From Phycisphaerae bacterium (GTDB lineage: Bacteria > Planctomycetota > Phycisphaerae > Tepidisphaerales > Tepidisphaeraceae), in assembly GCA_030448225.1 (NCBI GenBank), contig JAUJNJ010000033.1, positions 1 through 56,083 on the forward strand: 56,083 nt of DNA. Direction: 5' to 3'. Each line of letters starts with the position of its first letter. Within the stretch, counting starts at the first letter, position 1. Shown piece after piece: positions 19,414 to 28,226 of this stretch. The notes under the pieces were generated by a model. It was not told the origin of the DNA and made no database searches. It saw nothing but the letters and a program-made list of their open reading frames with translations. Made by a program: the position numbers and the translations under genes.

Positions 19414-19528
19414 CCGACGCAGCATGTGGCTGGGGAAGCCGTTCAGCCGACCCGTCAACGGGTCGTGGGCCAAGATTCGGGGATGGCTCACCGCGGGCGA
19501 GCCCGCCGGCTGAACCGGTGATCGAGCG

Positions 19529-19692
19529 GTGGGGGGGGGGGGGGGCGGGGGGGGCCGGGCCCCCCCCCGGGGGGGGGGGGGGGGGGGGGGGGGGGCGGGG
19601 GCGCGGGGGCGGGGGGGGCGCGGGGGCGCGGGCGGGGGGGGTGGGGGGGGCGGGGGGGGGGGGGGGGGGGTGCGGGCCCCCCCCCCGCGCGC
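19529..19692. repeat. ~160-nt almost pure G tract
   Basis: After gatcgagcggt, the plus strand is nearly all G to about 19670, then a C run to 19687. Only scattered other bases occur. No codon structure or repeat unit is visible. It abuts the dsbD terminator hairpin. It looks like dark-cycle base calling assembled into a bridge, rather than genuine sequence. Confidence 0.8.
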
Positions 19693-19723
19693 GCTGCCGG
19701 AGCTATGTGCGTGCTCCGGCAGC
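19693..19723 (-). terminator. Hairpin over the dsbD stop codon
   Basis: A 10-bp perfect stem gctgccggag (19693-19702) / ctccggcagc (19714-19723) encloses the TAG stop of dsbD. On the minus strand it is followed by the doubtful G/C tract, so any U-run cannot be judged. Confidence 0.55.
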
Positions 19724-21847
19724 ACCCGCGGGGGGAGGCGGTTGTGAAGCGAGCGGCGTCGCGCCGGAGACAGTCAGCCACGCGGTACCGGCGTCGGTGT
19801 GGTTGAAGAGGACGCGGGCGATCGGCGGCGGCTCACGCGCGCCGCGGTCTTCGGCGCGTGAGAGGTCGTCGAGCGTCTTCACGAGCGTGCCGGTCGTGTA
19901 GACGCTGCTGATCTGCACGGGGCGGTCGTAGCCGGGGGCGTAGATGGCGGTGAGCGGGATGCCGCCGGTCGCGTTCAACTCGCTCAGGCGGTTCCAGCCG
20001 GGCGCGTCGTCGTCCGTCAGGTCGGCCTTGAGCGTGACCACGTCGTGCGAGCGCAGGGCCGCGATGGCGGCGTCGTCGTGGTAGACGGTGGCCTCGACGT
20101 ACTGGCAGTTGAGGCACCAGTTGGCCGTGAACTTCACCAGCACGAGCTTGCCCGCCTTGCGCGCCGCGGCGAGGGCGTCGTCGGAGTAGGGCGTCCAGTT
20201 GACGGCCGACGCGGACGCGCCCCCGGCGCCCGCCGTGCCACCGCCGCCGTCGAACGTGCCGCTGAACCGCAGGGCGACGAGCACCGACGCGGTGATGATG
20301 CCGACGGAGATCACGGTGGAGATCGCGACCGGCCGGGCCTCCTTCGTCAACTGCACCGTCCGCGCCATGAGGTAGATCGCCGCCATTACGGCCACCGGCA
20401 CCGCGGCCCACCACTGCCCCTGCGGCGTAGTGAACCGGCCGGCGGCGAAGAAGAACGTGAAGCCGAGCAGGATGAACCCGAGCATCTGCTTGAACAGTTC
20501 CGACCACGGCCCGACGCGCGGGAACCGGCGCGCCGCCTCGGGGAACGCGCTCAGCACGACGTACGGGAACGCCATCCCCACGCCCACCATCATCATCGCC
20601 GGCACGCCGACGTACGTCGGCTGGCCCTGCGCCCAGAGCATCAGCGGCGGGAAGAGGGGCCCCGTGCACGGCGTCGAGAGAACGGCCGTGAGGATGCCCC
20701 ACAGGTAGTTGCCGACGAACGTGTCGTGGCGCGGCGCGAACGCGTAGGCGCCGGGCGGCAGGTTGATGTCGAGCAGCCCGAACATCCACATCGACAAGAC
20801 GAGCAGCAGGATCACGATCCCCCACGCGAAGATCGGGTTGGAGAACTGCTGCCCCCACGTGATCGTCTGCAAGACCAGGATGAGCACCGCGAGCACGGCG
20901 AAGACCGTGACGATCCCCAAGCCGAACACGCTCGACAGCAGAAGCGTTTTCGTCCGGTCGTGCTGCGCCACCTCGGCGAACCCGAGCACCTTGATCGGCA
21001 ACACCGGCAGCACGCACGGGACGATGTTGAACAGGATGCCCGCTACGAACGCGGCGCTCAGGGCCGCGGGAATGCCCCAGCCGGGCCGGCCGTCGGCGAC
21101 GGTGACCGGCGGCGCGCCGGCCGCGGCGGCCGCGGAGACGGGGGCGGCGGAAACGTCGGCGGCGCTACCCGGGGTGGTGTCTGGCGCGGTGGCGGCAGTC
21201 GTCGGCATGGGATCGGTCGGCGGGGCGATGCCCGGCGTGCCGCCGCCATCGCCGCCGCGGGTGAGGGGCGGCGGCGCCGGCGCGGCGCTCGCCTGCTTTT
21301 CCATCTCGGCGAACAGGTCCGGCTCGTTCGGCTCCGACGCCTCGCCCGCCGGCACGACCTTCGTCTCGATCGCGAATTTCGGCCGCTCCGGCGGGAAGCA
21401 CGACTTGTCATCGCAGAGTTGATACACGAGCGAGCCGGAGATCTTCAGCGGCCCCGGCTTGGCGTCGGCGGCGACCTCGAACGGCACGAACAGCACCACC
21501 CGGCCCGTGTAGACGCTGAGCTTCCCCAGCGCGGGATACTCCTCGATCTCGCCCGGCGGGTAGACCGGCTCGCCGAACGTCACGCCCGGCGTCTTGTCGA
21601 GCTTCACCTGGAACTTGATCAGGTTGTCCTGCAGCGGCGCACGCGACTGCGCGTGATACTTCTCCTCGATCTCCAGCACGACCGCGGCCGTCGCCTTCTG
21701 GCCCGGGTGCAGCGCGGTGACGCTGACGGCGGTCTTCGTGATCTTCGCGCGAACCGGCCGGCCCGCCGGCTGCGCCACCGCCGACGCCGCGGCGACGAAC
21801 CAGAGCGCGAGCAACGCCGAGACGACGGGAAGGCGGGCGGCTGTCAT
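19703..21847 (-). CDS. dsbD: Thiol:disulfide interchange protein DsbD
   Basis: Moves reducing power from cytoplasmic thioredoxin to periplasmic thiols, for cytochrome c maturation or disulfide repair. The domain order is complete. A signal peptide (residues 1-25) leads into the alpha domain with cysteines in CDDKSC (near 135). A Pro/Ala-rich linker follows. The transmembrane beta domain has its two redox cysteines in IVPCVLPVLPIK and STPCTGPLFPP and about eight helices. A thioredoxin-like gamma domain carries ANWCLNCQYVEA. After the gamma domain a ~40-residue Pro-rich tail runs into the doubtful DNA beside the G tract and may not be real. The start at 21847 places the signal peptide correctly. 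No frameshift is visible. Confidence 0.92.
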   Translation of the reverse strand: MTAARLPVVSALLALWFVAAASAVAQPAGRPVRAKITKTAVSVTALHPGQKATAAVVLEIEEKYHAQSRAPLQDNLIKFQVKLDKTPGVTFGEPVYPPGEIEEYPALGKLSVYTGRVVLFVPFEVAADAKPGPLKISGSLVYQLCDDKSCFPPERPKFAIETKVVPAGEASEPNEPDLFAEMEKQASAAPAPPPLTRGGDGGGTPGIAPPTDPMPTTAATAPDTTPGSAADVSAAPVSAAAAAGAPPVTVADGRPGWGIPAALSAAFVAGILFNIVPCVLPVLPIKVLGFAEVAQHDRTKTLLLSSVFGLGIVTVFAVLAVLILVLQTITWGQQFSNPIFAWGIVILLLVLSMWMFGLLDINLPPGAYAFAPRHDTFVGNYLWGILTAVLSTPCTGPLFPPLMLWAQGQPTYVGVPAMMMVGVGMAFPYVVLSAFPEAARRFPRVGPWSELFKQMLGFILLGFTFFFAAGRFTTPQGQWWAAVPVAVMAAIYLMARTVQLTKEARPVAISTVISVGIITASVLVALRFSGTFDGGGGTAGAGGASASAVNWTPYSDDALAAARKAGKLVLVKFTANWCLNCQYVEATVYHDDAAIAALRSHDVVTLKADLTDDDAPGWNRLSELNATGGIPLTAIYAPGYDRPVQISSVYTTGTLVKTLDDLSRAEDRGAREPPPIARVLFNHTDAGTAWLTVSGATPLASQPPPPAGAAGART

Positions 21848-22147
21848 ACCGTGAGTATACTCCGGTCCGGTCCGGAAGTTTTGGCGGAGGGTTCCTCGCA
21901 CCCCGACGCTGATCAAGCGCCCGCGGCGCGCGGTCCGCTCTCCCTTGGGTCGACGGAGCGGCGGCCGCTTGCGGTTTCGCAGTCGCTTCACGGGTCAGCA
22001 CCCGGAACGTTCAGGCAGGTCCGCTCGAACCCGAACAACAACGCCCGAGATCCAGCGGCACCACGCCGACGTGTCCGAGTGAACCCCGTTTGCTTGTTGT
22101 CGCCGCGCCCTTTACGATTCGCCCGCACCCCGACGGAGACCCTGATC
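21848..22147. other. Divergent spacer dsbD / Rrf2 regulator
   Basis: 300 nt with no gene. Around 21960-21985 there is gcttgcggtttcgc, the reverse complement of a short motif also seen near 13340, 39440 and, as a hairpin, at 43910-43971. The Rrf2 regulator may control dsbD from here, but I see no clear operator. Confidence 0.45.
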
Positions 22148-22582
22148 TTGCGGCTGTCCAAGCGTACCGAATACGGCGTCCGCGCGCTCGTCCAACTCGC
22201 GCGGCTGTCGCCGACCGACTTCGTGCAGGCCCGCGACCTCGCCAAGCGAGAGGACCTGCCGAACAAGTTCCTCGAGGCGATCCTGCTGGCGCTGCGGCGG
22301 GGCGGGTTTCTCGAGAGCAAGATCGGCCGCGAGGGGGGCTACCGCCTCGCCCGCCCGCCGCGCGAGATCAACGTCGGCGACCTGATCCGCCGCCTCGAGG
22401 GCCGCCTCACCGTGAAGGAACACCGCCAGGACGGCGACCCCTCGACCGGCGAGTCCGCGATTCACCTGCTCAACGAGAAGCTCACAGAGGCGACCGACGC
22501 CGCCCTTGATGACATGAACCTCGAGCAACTCCTCGAGCACGCCACCCGCGCCGGCGGGCCGCACCAAATGTACTACATCTGA
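22148..22582 (+). CDS. Rrf2 family transcriptional regulator
   Basis: A 144-residue winged-helix regulator. It opens with RLSKRTEYGVRALVQLARL, typical of Rrf2. The recognition helix region is REDLPNKFLEAILLALRRGGFLESKIGREGGYRLARPP in outline, ending in the GYRLA wing motif. There is no cysteine at all, so it cannot hold an iron-sulfur cluster the way IscR or NsrR do. A CymR-like or ligand-free mode is more likely. The start is taken as TTG 22148, because that gives the family-standard first residues; no ATG is available there. It is divergent from dsbD, which may be its target (inference). Confidence 0.85.
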   Translation: MRLSKRTEYGVRALVQLARLSPTDFVQARDLAKREDLPNKFLEAILLALRRGGFLESKIGREGGYRLARPPREINVGDLIRRLEGRLTVKEHRQDGDPSTGESAIHLLNEKLTEATDAALDDMNLEQLLEHATRAGGPHQMYYI

Positions 22583-22616
22583 GCGCCTGTTCCGGAGAGC
22601 GCTGCGGTGGCCGGCC

Positions 22617-22669
22617 GGTGGTGTCATCAAAGACCCAACCACTCCACCACCCAACCACCCAACCACTCC
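22617..22669. repeat. ccaaccac-type repeat
   Basis: A run of accactccaccacccaacc-like units of 7-8 nt with a ggtggtgt return arm at 22617-22624. It is related to 7974-8045 and 28800-28882 and lies between convergent genes. Confidence 0.7.
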
Positions 22670-22670
22670 T

Positions 22671-24591
22671 TCAATTCGCCGGCCGCGCGCCCTCTCCAGA
22701 GATCTCCCGGACCTCAGCCTTGTGGATCGTGACGGCTGTCTCGTCGGCGCCGATGCCGAGGCGGTTGGGGATCTTCAAGCCCCAGACGTTGTTGAGCGTC
22801 CAGATTTCTTTGTAGTCCGGCGGCGCGTCGAACAGCGTTTGGCCGTTGAAGGAGCCGATCACCCGGTTCCGGCGGACCGACAGTTGCATCGACACGCGCT
22901 CGCCCGGCTTGGGGCGGGCCGGCAACTCGACGTAGAACGGCGTGACCTTGCCGCCGCCGTACAGGCCGATCTTCGTGCCGCCCTTGATCATCACCTTGTA
23001 CGCGTTGGGACTGCCCGGCTGCGGGAAGATGATCGCGACGAACCCGCGGCCGCCGTGGACGGTGTACTCGACGAGGCAGTCGTACTCGGCCGGTGGTTCG
23101 TAGCGGAAGCGGATGCGGGCGTGATCGGCCTTCTCGGTCCGCAGGCCTTCGTCGCCGGGCGTCCAGGCGCCGGCGACGGCGTGCTTGGCGGGGTCGGCGA
23201 GCTTCAGCAGGTCGACGACCGCGCCCGCCGAATCTACGGGCCCGCCGCCGCCGGCCGCCGCGGCAGGGGCGATCCCCTCACCGGCGACCTGCGCCAGCCG
23301 CTGCTTCACATTCACGAGCGCCACGCCCTTCGCCGTCGGCTCGGCCGCCCGATACCAGACGGCGGCGCGGGCCCGCGCGTGGCGCGCGGCGGGTGCGGGC
23401 TCTTTTTTCGCCAGGTCCCACCACGCGTCGGCGATCCCGACGCGCCCGGCCGCGTCCTGCGGGCCGGCCCGCTCCCGCTCGGCGAGCGGTTGCAGGACGG
23501 GGTCGCCGCTTCTCAGCAGGTGGGGCAGGCCCATGTCCCACTCGCCGAGCCCGAGGCAGTAGAAGCGGCCGACCTTCAGGTTCGACGCGGCGTCGCCGGG
23601 CGATTCCCGGAGCTTGTCGATCGCGGGGGCCAGGCGGAGGAACTCGCCCCCGGCCCGCCCCCGCTCCGCGAGCGGGTGCCGGACCGGGTCGCCGCCTCAC
23701 AGCCGGTGGGGCAGGCCCCTGTCCCAGTCGCCGAGCCCGCGGCAGTAGAAGCGGCCGACCTACACGTTCGACGCGGCGTCGCCGGGCGATTCGCGGAGTT
23801 TGTCGATCGCGGGGGCGAGGCGGAGGAACTCGCCGCGGAGGCGCTTCACCTCGACGGTCCGCGCGGCGACGCTCTTCCGGAACCTCGCGTCGCCCGCGCC
23901 GGCCGCGGCGCTGTCGGCCACGCCCGCGGCGGCGGCGGCCGCACCGAAGTCGCCGGCCTGCACGGCGTCGTCGGCGACGCCGAGCGCCTTGGCGCGTTCG
24001 GCCGTCCGCGGGCCGGGCGCGCGAGAGGCGGCTTGGAGAAGCGACTGTTTCAGCGGCAGGATGCGGACGACGAACGCCTTCGTCAGCGCGTCGGCGGCGG
24101 CCATCGCTCGCGTCGCGTCGCCGGCGCCCGCTGCGATCGCGGCGGCCTCGCTCAGCATCGCGTACTGTTCCGCCGGGTCGAGCTCCGACTCGCCGGCCGC
24201 CTCGACGAGCTTGTCGGACAGCGCGACGCGCTAGGCCGGGTCCTTGCTCGCGTACTCGGCGGTGTAGATCGAGCGGACGGCTTTCTCCGCCGTCGCGATC
24301 GCGTCTGCCGGCGGCACCGGGCGACGCAACGCGGGCTGCTCGGCGGGCGGGGCCGCGGGCGGTTCGACGGAACTGTTGCCGGACGCATCGTCCTCGCGGG
24401 CTGGGTGCGGCGGGGTGGGGCGCTGCGGCCGGCGCGATTCGGCCGGGGCGTCCGGCACGAGGTCAAATGCCGCCGCCGCCCGCCGGTTCGGCCGCCGACA
24501 GTGGGCGCGCGGTGACGAAGGCGATGCTCATCAGCACGAGCAGGCCGCATCGGTAGGGGAAGGACGTGCGGTCGGGTGATCGGTTCAGCAT
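22671..24591 (-). pseudogene. Secreted planctomycete protein of unknown function, interrupted
   Basis: The start at 24591 encodes a signal peptide (RCGLLVLMSIAFVTARPLSAAE). It then shifts frame near 24465, has an in-frame TAG at 24231-24233, and two more in-frame stops at 23760-23762 (TAG) and 23697-23699 (TGA). The body is a helical region (AEKAVRSIYTAEYASKDPA, then AMAAADALTKAFVV), then the motif NLKVGRFYCLGLGEWDMGLPHLL, found in many planctomycete proteins of unknown role. From about 23110 to the end it is a beta-sandwich, lectin/DUF1080-like domain (YKVMIKGGTKIGLYGGG). The two mid-gene stops lie in the extra copy of a 186-bp tandem duplication. As written it is broken, but errors cannot be excluded. 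Confidence 0.65.
23464..23835. repeat. Tandem duplication, two 186-bp units
   Basis: Units 23464-23649 and 23650-23835 are the same sequence with roughly one difference in ten. 186 is 62 codons, so the duplication keeps frame. The unit at 23650-23835 carries both in-frame stops; the other unit is open. Confidence 0.85.
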
Positions 24592-25027
24592 CGCGACGGC
24601 CCCCTTGTGTGACGGGGTCGGCCGCGGAAGATTGGCCGCGTTGCGCGCCCGCCCGGTGACGCGGGACCCGCTCCCGCGTGACGTTGTCGAATACATCGCC
24701 GGCATCGCCGACCGCATGTCCCGCGGGCTCCCGGCCGATGACCGGCGCGCGGCAACATCGCGGGCGACGACGTCCTTCCATACCCGATCGGCTCTCGAGC
24801 GTTCTAGTTGCGTCACCCCCGCGCGCAGTGCCCGGCAGTCGGCGCGTCCGGGCGTCCCGCTTTCCGGGCCGCGGCCGGCGGGGGCCGCGTTACTTTTGCA
24901 TTAGTCTCATCGCGGGCGCGTCCCTACCCTTCCCACGGCGCGGCGAACTCACCATAATGCGCGCCGCGGCGGGCGGTGTCGTGGTCGGCCCGCCGGACCG
25001 TTCATCCCGCGTACGATCGGCTCACCC
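24592..25027. other. Divergent spacer, nothing recognised
   Basis: About 435 nt with no supported gene. The stretch cgcgttacttttgcattagtctc near 24888-24910 is the only AT-rich part and is a possible promoter for the DedA gene. Confidence 0.4.
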
Positions 25028-25774
25028 ATGGACCCCGGCCCGCTCGCGTTCATCCAGCCCGAGACCGTCCAGGCGTGGTTCGTCAGCGGCGGGTACTTCG
25101 TCCTGTTCGGCCTGCTGTTCGCCTGCGGCCTGGGCCTGCCGCTGCCGGAGGACATCCCGCTGCTGCTCGGGGGGTACTTCGTCGCGCAGGGCCAGATGAA
25201 CATCTGGGCCGTGGCGATCCTCGCCTGGAGCGGGATCATCGGCGGCGACTGCGCGCTCTACTGGCTGAGCCGCAAGTACGGGATGAACATCACGAAGGTG
25301 AAGTTCATCGGCAGCCACGTCACGGAGAAGCGGATTCTTTGGGCCGAGAAGAAGTTCGAGGAGTACGGCATCTGGGTCGTGGCGATCTGCCGCATGTTCG
25401 CCGGCGTGCGCGGCGCGATGGTGATCGCCGCCGGCGCGATCAAGTTCAACTTCCTCAAGTTCGTGATCGCCGACGGCCTGGCCGCGCTCGTCAGCGGCGG
25501 GTTGTTCGTCTACCTGGGGTACCTGGCGGGCAAGGCGTTCGGCTCGGTCGGGGAGATGCGGGAGAAGATCAAGCACTACGAGGAGTGGGTGATCGTCGGG
25601 ATCGTCGTCGCCGTCGTGCTGGCGGTCGCCTACTTCTGGTGGCGCAGCAAGCGGCACAAGACGCTCTCGGAAGTCGCGCTGGAGCGCGTCGACGCGGTCG
25701 CCAGTCACGCGCGCGAGCACGCGCAGGCGCGCCGGGAAGCGCCCCCCGCGCCGGCGACCGACGTGCGGGATTGA
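25028..25774 (+). CDS. DedA/SNARE-associated family membrane protein
   Basis: A 248-residue inner-membrane protein. The DedA pattern is clear: LGLPLPEDIPLLLGGYF near 33 (acidic residue in the first re-entrant segment), IIGGDCALYWLSRKYG, then the FAGVRGAMVIAAGAIKFNFLKF stretch with its conserved Arg. Family members act as lipid carriers or flippases, for undecaprenyl phosphate or phospholipids depending on subgroup; the subgroup is not clear here. A last transmembrane helix (VIVGIVVAVVLAVAYFWW) is followed by a basic ~50-residue cytoplasmic tail. The frame is intact; GTG/ATG choices upstream are not needed. Confidence 0.85.
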   Translation: MDPGPLAFIQPETVQAWFVSGGYFVLFGLLFACGLGLPLPEDIPLLLGGYFVAQGQMNIWAVAILAWSGIIGGDCALYWLSRKYGMNITKVKFIGSHVTEKRILWAEKKFEEYGIWVVAICRMFAGVRGAMVIAAGAIKFNFLKFVIADGLAALVSGGLFVYLGYLAGKAFGSVGEMREKIKHYEEWVIVGIVVAVVLAVAYFWWRSKRHKTLSEVALERVDAVASHAREHAQARREAPPAPATDVRD

Positions 25775-26025
25775 ACTTCCCTCCCACGCCCAGTCACACC
25801 CGAAAGACCGGCGGCGGAGCCGCGGGGCTCCCGTCGGCGTTGCGACGCGCCGATTTCTCTAACGCCCTTCGACGGGGGACGAGACCCGTGCCGCTCCGCC
25901 GCCGGGATGCCCTCGGCACGCGCGGCGTCCACCGTCGTTTCGGCGTCGCCGCGCTGTTCGCACCCGCACGCACGTTCCACGAGATTGCTGCCGTGCGGCG
26001 CGTCGCGGCTCCCGCCGCGTGCGGG

Positions 26026-26054
26026 TTGACGGTCTGCGGCGGCAGGACTACCGT
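26026..26054 (+). promoter_or_regulatory. Candidate sigma-70 promoter of the superoxide dismutase gene
   Basis: ttgacg at 26026-26031, 17-nt spacer, taccgt at 26049-26054, about 50 nt upstream of the ATG. The -35 is good and the -10 weak. The spacer 25775-26025 upstream shows nothing else recognisable. Confidence 0.35.
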
Positions 26055-26105
26055 TCCCGCAGTTACGCGTAAGTAATCTCGGCACAACAGGAAGGAACGC
26101 GAATC

Positions 26106-26528
26106 ATGCCCATTCAGCACAAGCCCCTGCCGTACCCGTCGGACGCGCTCGAGCCGCACATCGACAAGCAGACGATGGAGATCCACCACGGCAAGCACTA
26201 CAAGGCGCCGACCGGCAAGCTCGCCGCCGCGATCGACGCCACGTTCGGCTCGTTCGACGCGTTCAAGGAGAAGTTCGAGACCGCCGCCAAGACCCGCTTC
26301 GGCTCCGGCTGGGCGTGGCTCGTGAAGCGGCGACAAGCTCGAGGTGACGAGCACCGCCAACCAGGACAGCCCGCTGATGGAAGGCGCCTACCCCGTGATC
26401 GGCCTGGACGTGTGGGAGCACGCGTACTACCTGAAGTACCAGAACAAGCGTCCCGACTACGTCGCCGCCTGGTGGAACGCCGTCAACTGGCAGGCCGCCG
26501 AAGAGCGGTTCAACCGCGCGCGGGGTAA
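26106..26528 (+). CDS. Fe/Mn superoxide dismutase with internal deletion
   Basis: Would convert superoxide to peroxide and oxygen. It starts [14 protein letters not shown], then [11 protein letters not shown] with the first metal His. There the family sequence jumps directly to [23 protein letters not shown]. About 50 residues are missing, including the second metal His of the usual NHxFYW motif. After [10 protein letters not shown] one base shift occurs near 26330, and [24 protein letters not shown] (the last two metal ligands, Asp and His) follow. The stop is taken as TAA 26526-26528, reached after another one-base shift and followed directly by a terminator; the printed frame would run to 26613. 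Lacking one ligand, this product could not be active as written. Assembly deletion is suspected. Confidence 0.85.
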   Translation: MPIQHKPLPYPSDALEPHIDKQTMEIHHGKHYKAPTGKLAAAIDATFGSFDAFKEKFETAAKTRFGSGWAWLVKRRQARGDEHRQPGQPADGRRLPRDRPGRVGARVLPEVPEQASRLRRRLVERRQLAGRRRAVQPRAG

Positions 26529-26560
26529 CGTTGCGACGGTGACGCGATTTGTCATCGAAG

Positions 26561-26593
26561 AAGAGGGCGGCCCCTGCGGGTCGCCCCTCTTTC
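26561..26593 (+). terminator. Terminator of the superoxide dismutase gene
   Basis: agagggcggcccc / gggtcgcccctct stem followed by ttcg, 33 nt after the TAA at 26526. Confidence 0.7.
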
Positions 26594-27002
26594 GTCGTGA
26601 TGACACGCGATGAAGCCCATTCGGCGGGTGCTGCAGGAAGCCGCTACTGGATGTCCACCCCTCTCATCACCTCAGAAATCTGGGGGAGAGTTCCAAAACT
26701 GATCGTTTGTGAGGGGGCCCTCTATTTCCCCTACTACTTTCACGAAATCTGATCCGCTGAGGTCAGGCATCGCAAGCTCCTGTGCAATGTAACGCCGAAC
26801 GTCCACCCTCCGACGTTCGACATCCAACGATTATGCTAGCGTGTTAAGCAGGCCGCAGAATCCGCTTCTCCATTTTTTCACAAATTCTCCGCGCCCGCGG
26901 CGTCCAAATGATCCTCCGCTAGTCCCTAACTGCGACCCTCTCTTCCCCAGAGTACAGGGGAGAGGGGGATAAAGCAGACTCCTTCGCGTTTCGGTTCGGC
27001 CG
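26594..27002. other. Low-GC spacer, no gene seen
   Basis: About 400 nt, visibly less GC-rich than the rest of the window (for example ccattttttcacaaattctcc near 26870). No open frame has family features. It might hold a small RNA or foreign remnant, but I see no defined structure before the repeat at 26936. Confidence 0.4.
26936..26970. repeat. Hairpin repeat of the ccctctcccc family
   Basis: ccctctcttcccc, agagtac loop, aggggagaggggg. Same family as 7921 and 29901. Between convergent genes. Confidence 0.7.
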
Positions 27003-28226
27003 CTACGGGTTGACGTGCGCAAGGCGCGGTGTGGCAGAAGCGCTTCCGCCGGCGGGTTCGCAGCCGGCGCAGGCCTGCATCGTCCGCGCGTCGCCGGCTC
27101 TGGCGGCGGCGAGGGCGAAGCGGAGGTCGACTCGCGCGGCTTGGCCGTCCTTGATCACCACTTCGCCGAGGCGCTCGCCGAGCGTTTCGTGCCACGCCGT
27201 CAGTTGATAGCGGCCATCGGGCAAGCCTTTGGCCGGGATCGCGAAGGAGCCGTCGTCTTTCGACACGCCGAAGTAGGGGTGCTCGAACACGCTGACGCGG
27301 GCCGACATCCACGGGTGCAGGTCGCAGCGGATCTCGAACCGCTCGGGCACGCGCAGCGGCTCGACGCGCTTGCCGGGGTCGAGGCTGGGCTGGCCGATGT
27401 TGAAGTCCTCGTTGAGCGTCGCGCGGGAGTGGACGTTGTGCAGGAACGGGTCGCTGTTGCGGATGATCAGGTCCTGCCCGACCATCGCCGCGAGCACGTG
27501 GGGGCGGAACCGGCAGTCCCGCTGGTCGAGCACGACCGGCTCGGCCGGCAGCGCGCCGGCCAGCACCCGGCCGTCGGTCGGCTCGATCGAGACGACGACG
27601 TTGGCGAGGCGCCCGCCGTTGACGACGAGGCTCTCGTCGACGCCGCCGTCGGGGTGCCGCTCGCGACACTCGCGCACGGCCGACATGTCGATCCGCGCCG
27701 GCTCGGGCGCGACGCCGTCGAAGAAGATCGTGCCCGCGATCGTCGGCGCCGCCGCCGCCGCCTCCACCTTCGGCGGGTCCACCGGCTTCGGCACCCCGGC
27801 GATCGCGTCGCCCTTCGCCGGCGCGTCGGGCGTCGTGCCGGCCGGCCGCGGCTCGGCGGGCTTCGGGAGCGGCCCGGGCGGCGGCGGCGCGTGGACGACC
27901 TGCGGCTCGCTCGTCGCCACGCGGTCCGGTGACGGCCGGGCCGTCGGCGCGGTGTTCGCGGTTTGGTCGGCGGCAGGGCGGGTGAAGTAGACGCCGGCGA
28001 CGAGGGTCGCGAGCGCCAGCGCCGCGGCCGCGCGGAGCGCGAGGCGCGTCGGTCCCAGACGCCTGCCGATGTGCACGAGGCGGGCGTCGTTCGCGCCGCG
28101 CAAGGCGGCCAACGTTCGCTCGATGACGTGCGGCGGGGGGCCGTCGGGCACCGGCGCGTCGCGCAGCGCGCGGACCGCTCGTTCCAACGTCTCGTCGCCG
28201 CCGTCCGATCGGTTGTCGTCAGCCAT
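27003..28226 (-). CDS. Membrane-anchored cupredoxin-like protein, partner of the ECF sigma factor
   Basis: A 407-residue single-pass protein. Residues 1-60 are cytoplasmic (LERAVRALRDAPVPDGPPP), similar to N-termini of planctomycete anti-sigma proteins (inference). A transmembrane helix spans ~62-82 and a Pro-rich linker ~90-160. The outer domain resembles the methylamine-utilisation/plastocyanin-like and carboxypeptidase-regulatory proteins. Possible type 1 copper ligands are His263/His266 (FLHNVHS) and Cys301, His304, Met307 (CDLHPWM). The end carries CAGC near 386. Its ATG lies inside the last codons of the upstream sigma factor gene (8-nt overlap), so the two are co-translated. A plausible role is a copper- or redox-sensing anti-sigma factor; direct evidence is lacking. 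Confidence 0.75.
   Translation of the reverse strand: MADDNRSDGGDETLERAVRALRDAPVPDGPPPHVIERTLAALRGANDARLVHIGRRLGPTRLALRAAAALALATLVAGVYFTRPAADQTANTAPTARPSPDRVATSEPQVVHAPPPPGPLPKPAEPRPAGTTPDAPAKGDAIAGVPKPVDPPKVEAAAAAPTIAGTIFFDGVAPEPARIDMSAVRECRERHPDGGVDESLVVNGGRLANVVVSIEPTDGRVLAGALPAEPVVLDQRDCRFRPHVLAAMVGQDLIIRNSDPFLHNVHSRATLNEDFNIGQPSLDPGKRVEPLRVPERFEIRCDLHPWMSARVSVFEHPYFGVSKDDGSFAIPAKGLPDGRYQLTAWHETLGERLGEVVIKDGQAARVDLRFALAAARAGDARTMQACAGCEPAGGSASATPRLAHVNP

Noticed and set aside
18301..19725. Pro-rich open frame across the G tract and antisense to the RTX-type gene
   Set aside because: Its poly-Pro part is just the doubtful G tract read backwards.
22148..22582. Rrf2 regulator as an iron-sulfur sensor (IscR/NsrR)
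   Set aside because: The protein has no cysteine.
26594..26935. Low-GC spacer as a structural RNA (tmRNA, 6S, RNase P)
   Set aside because: No conserved core element of these RNAs could be recognised by eye.
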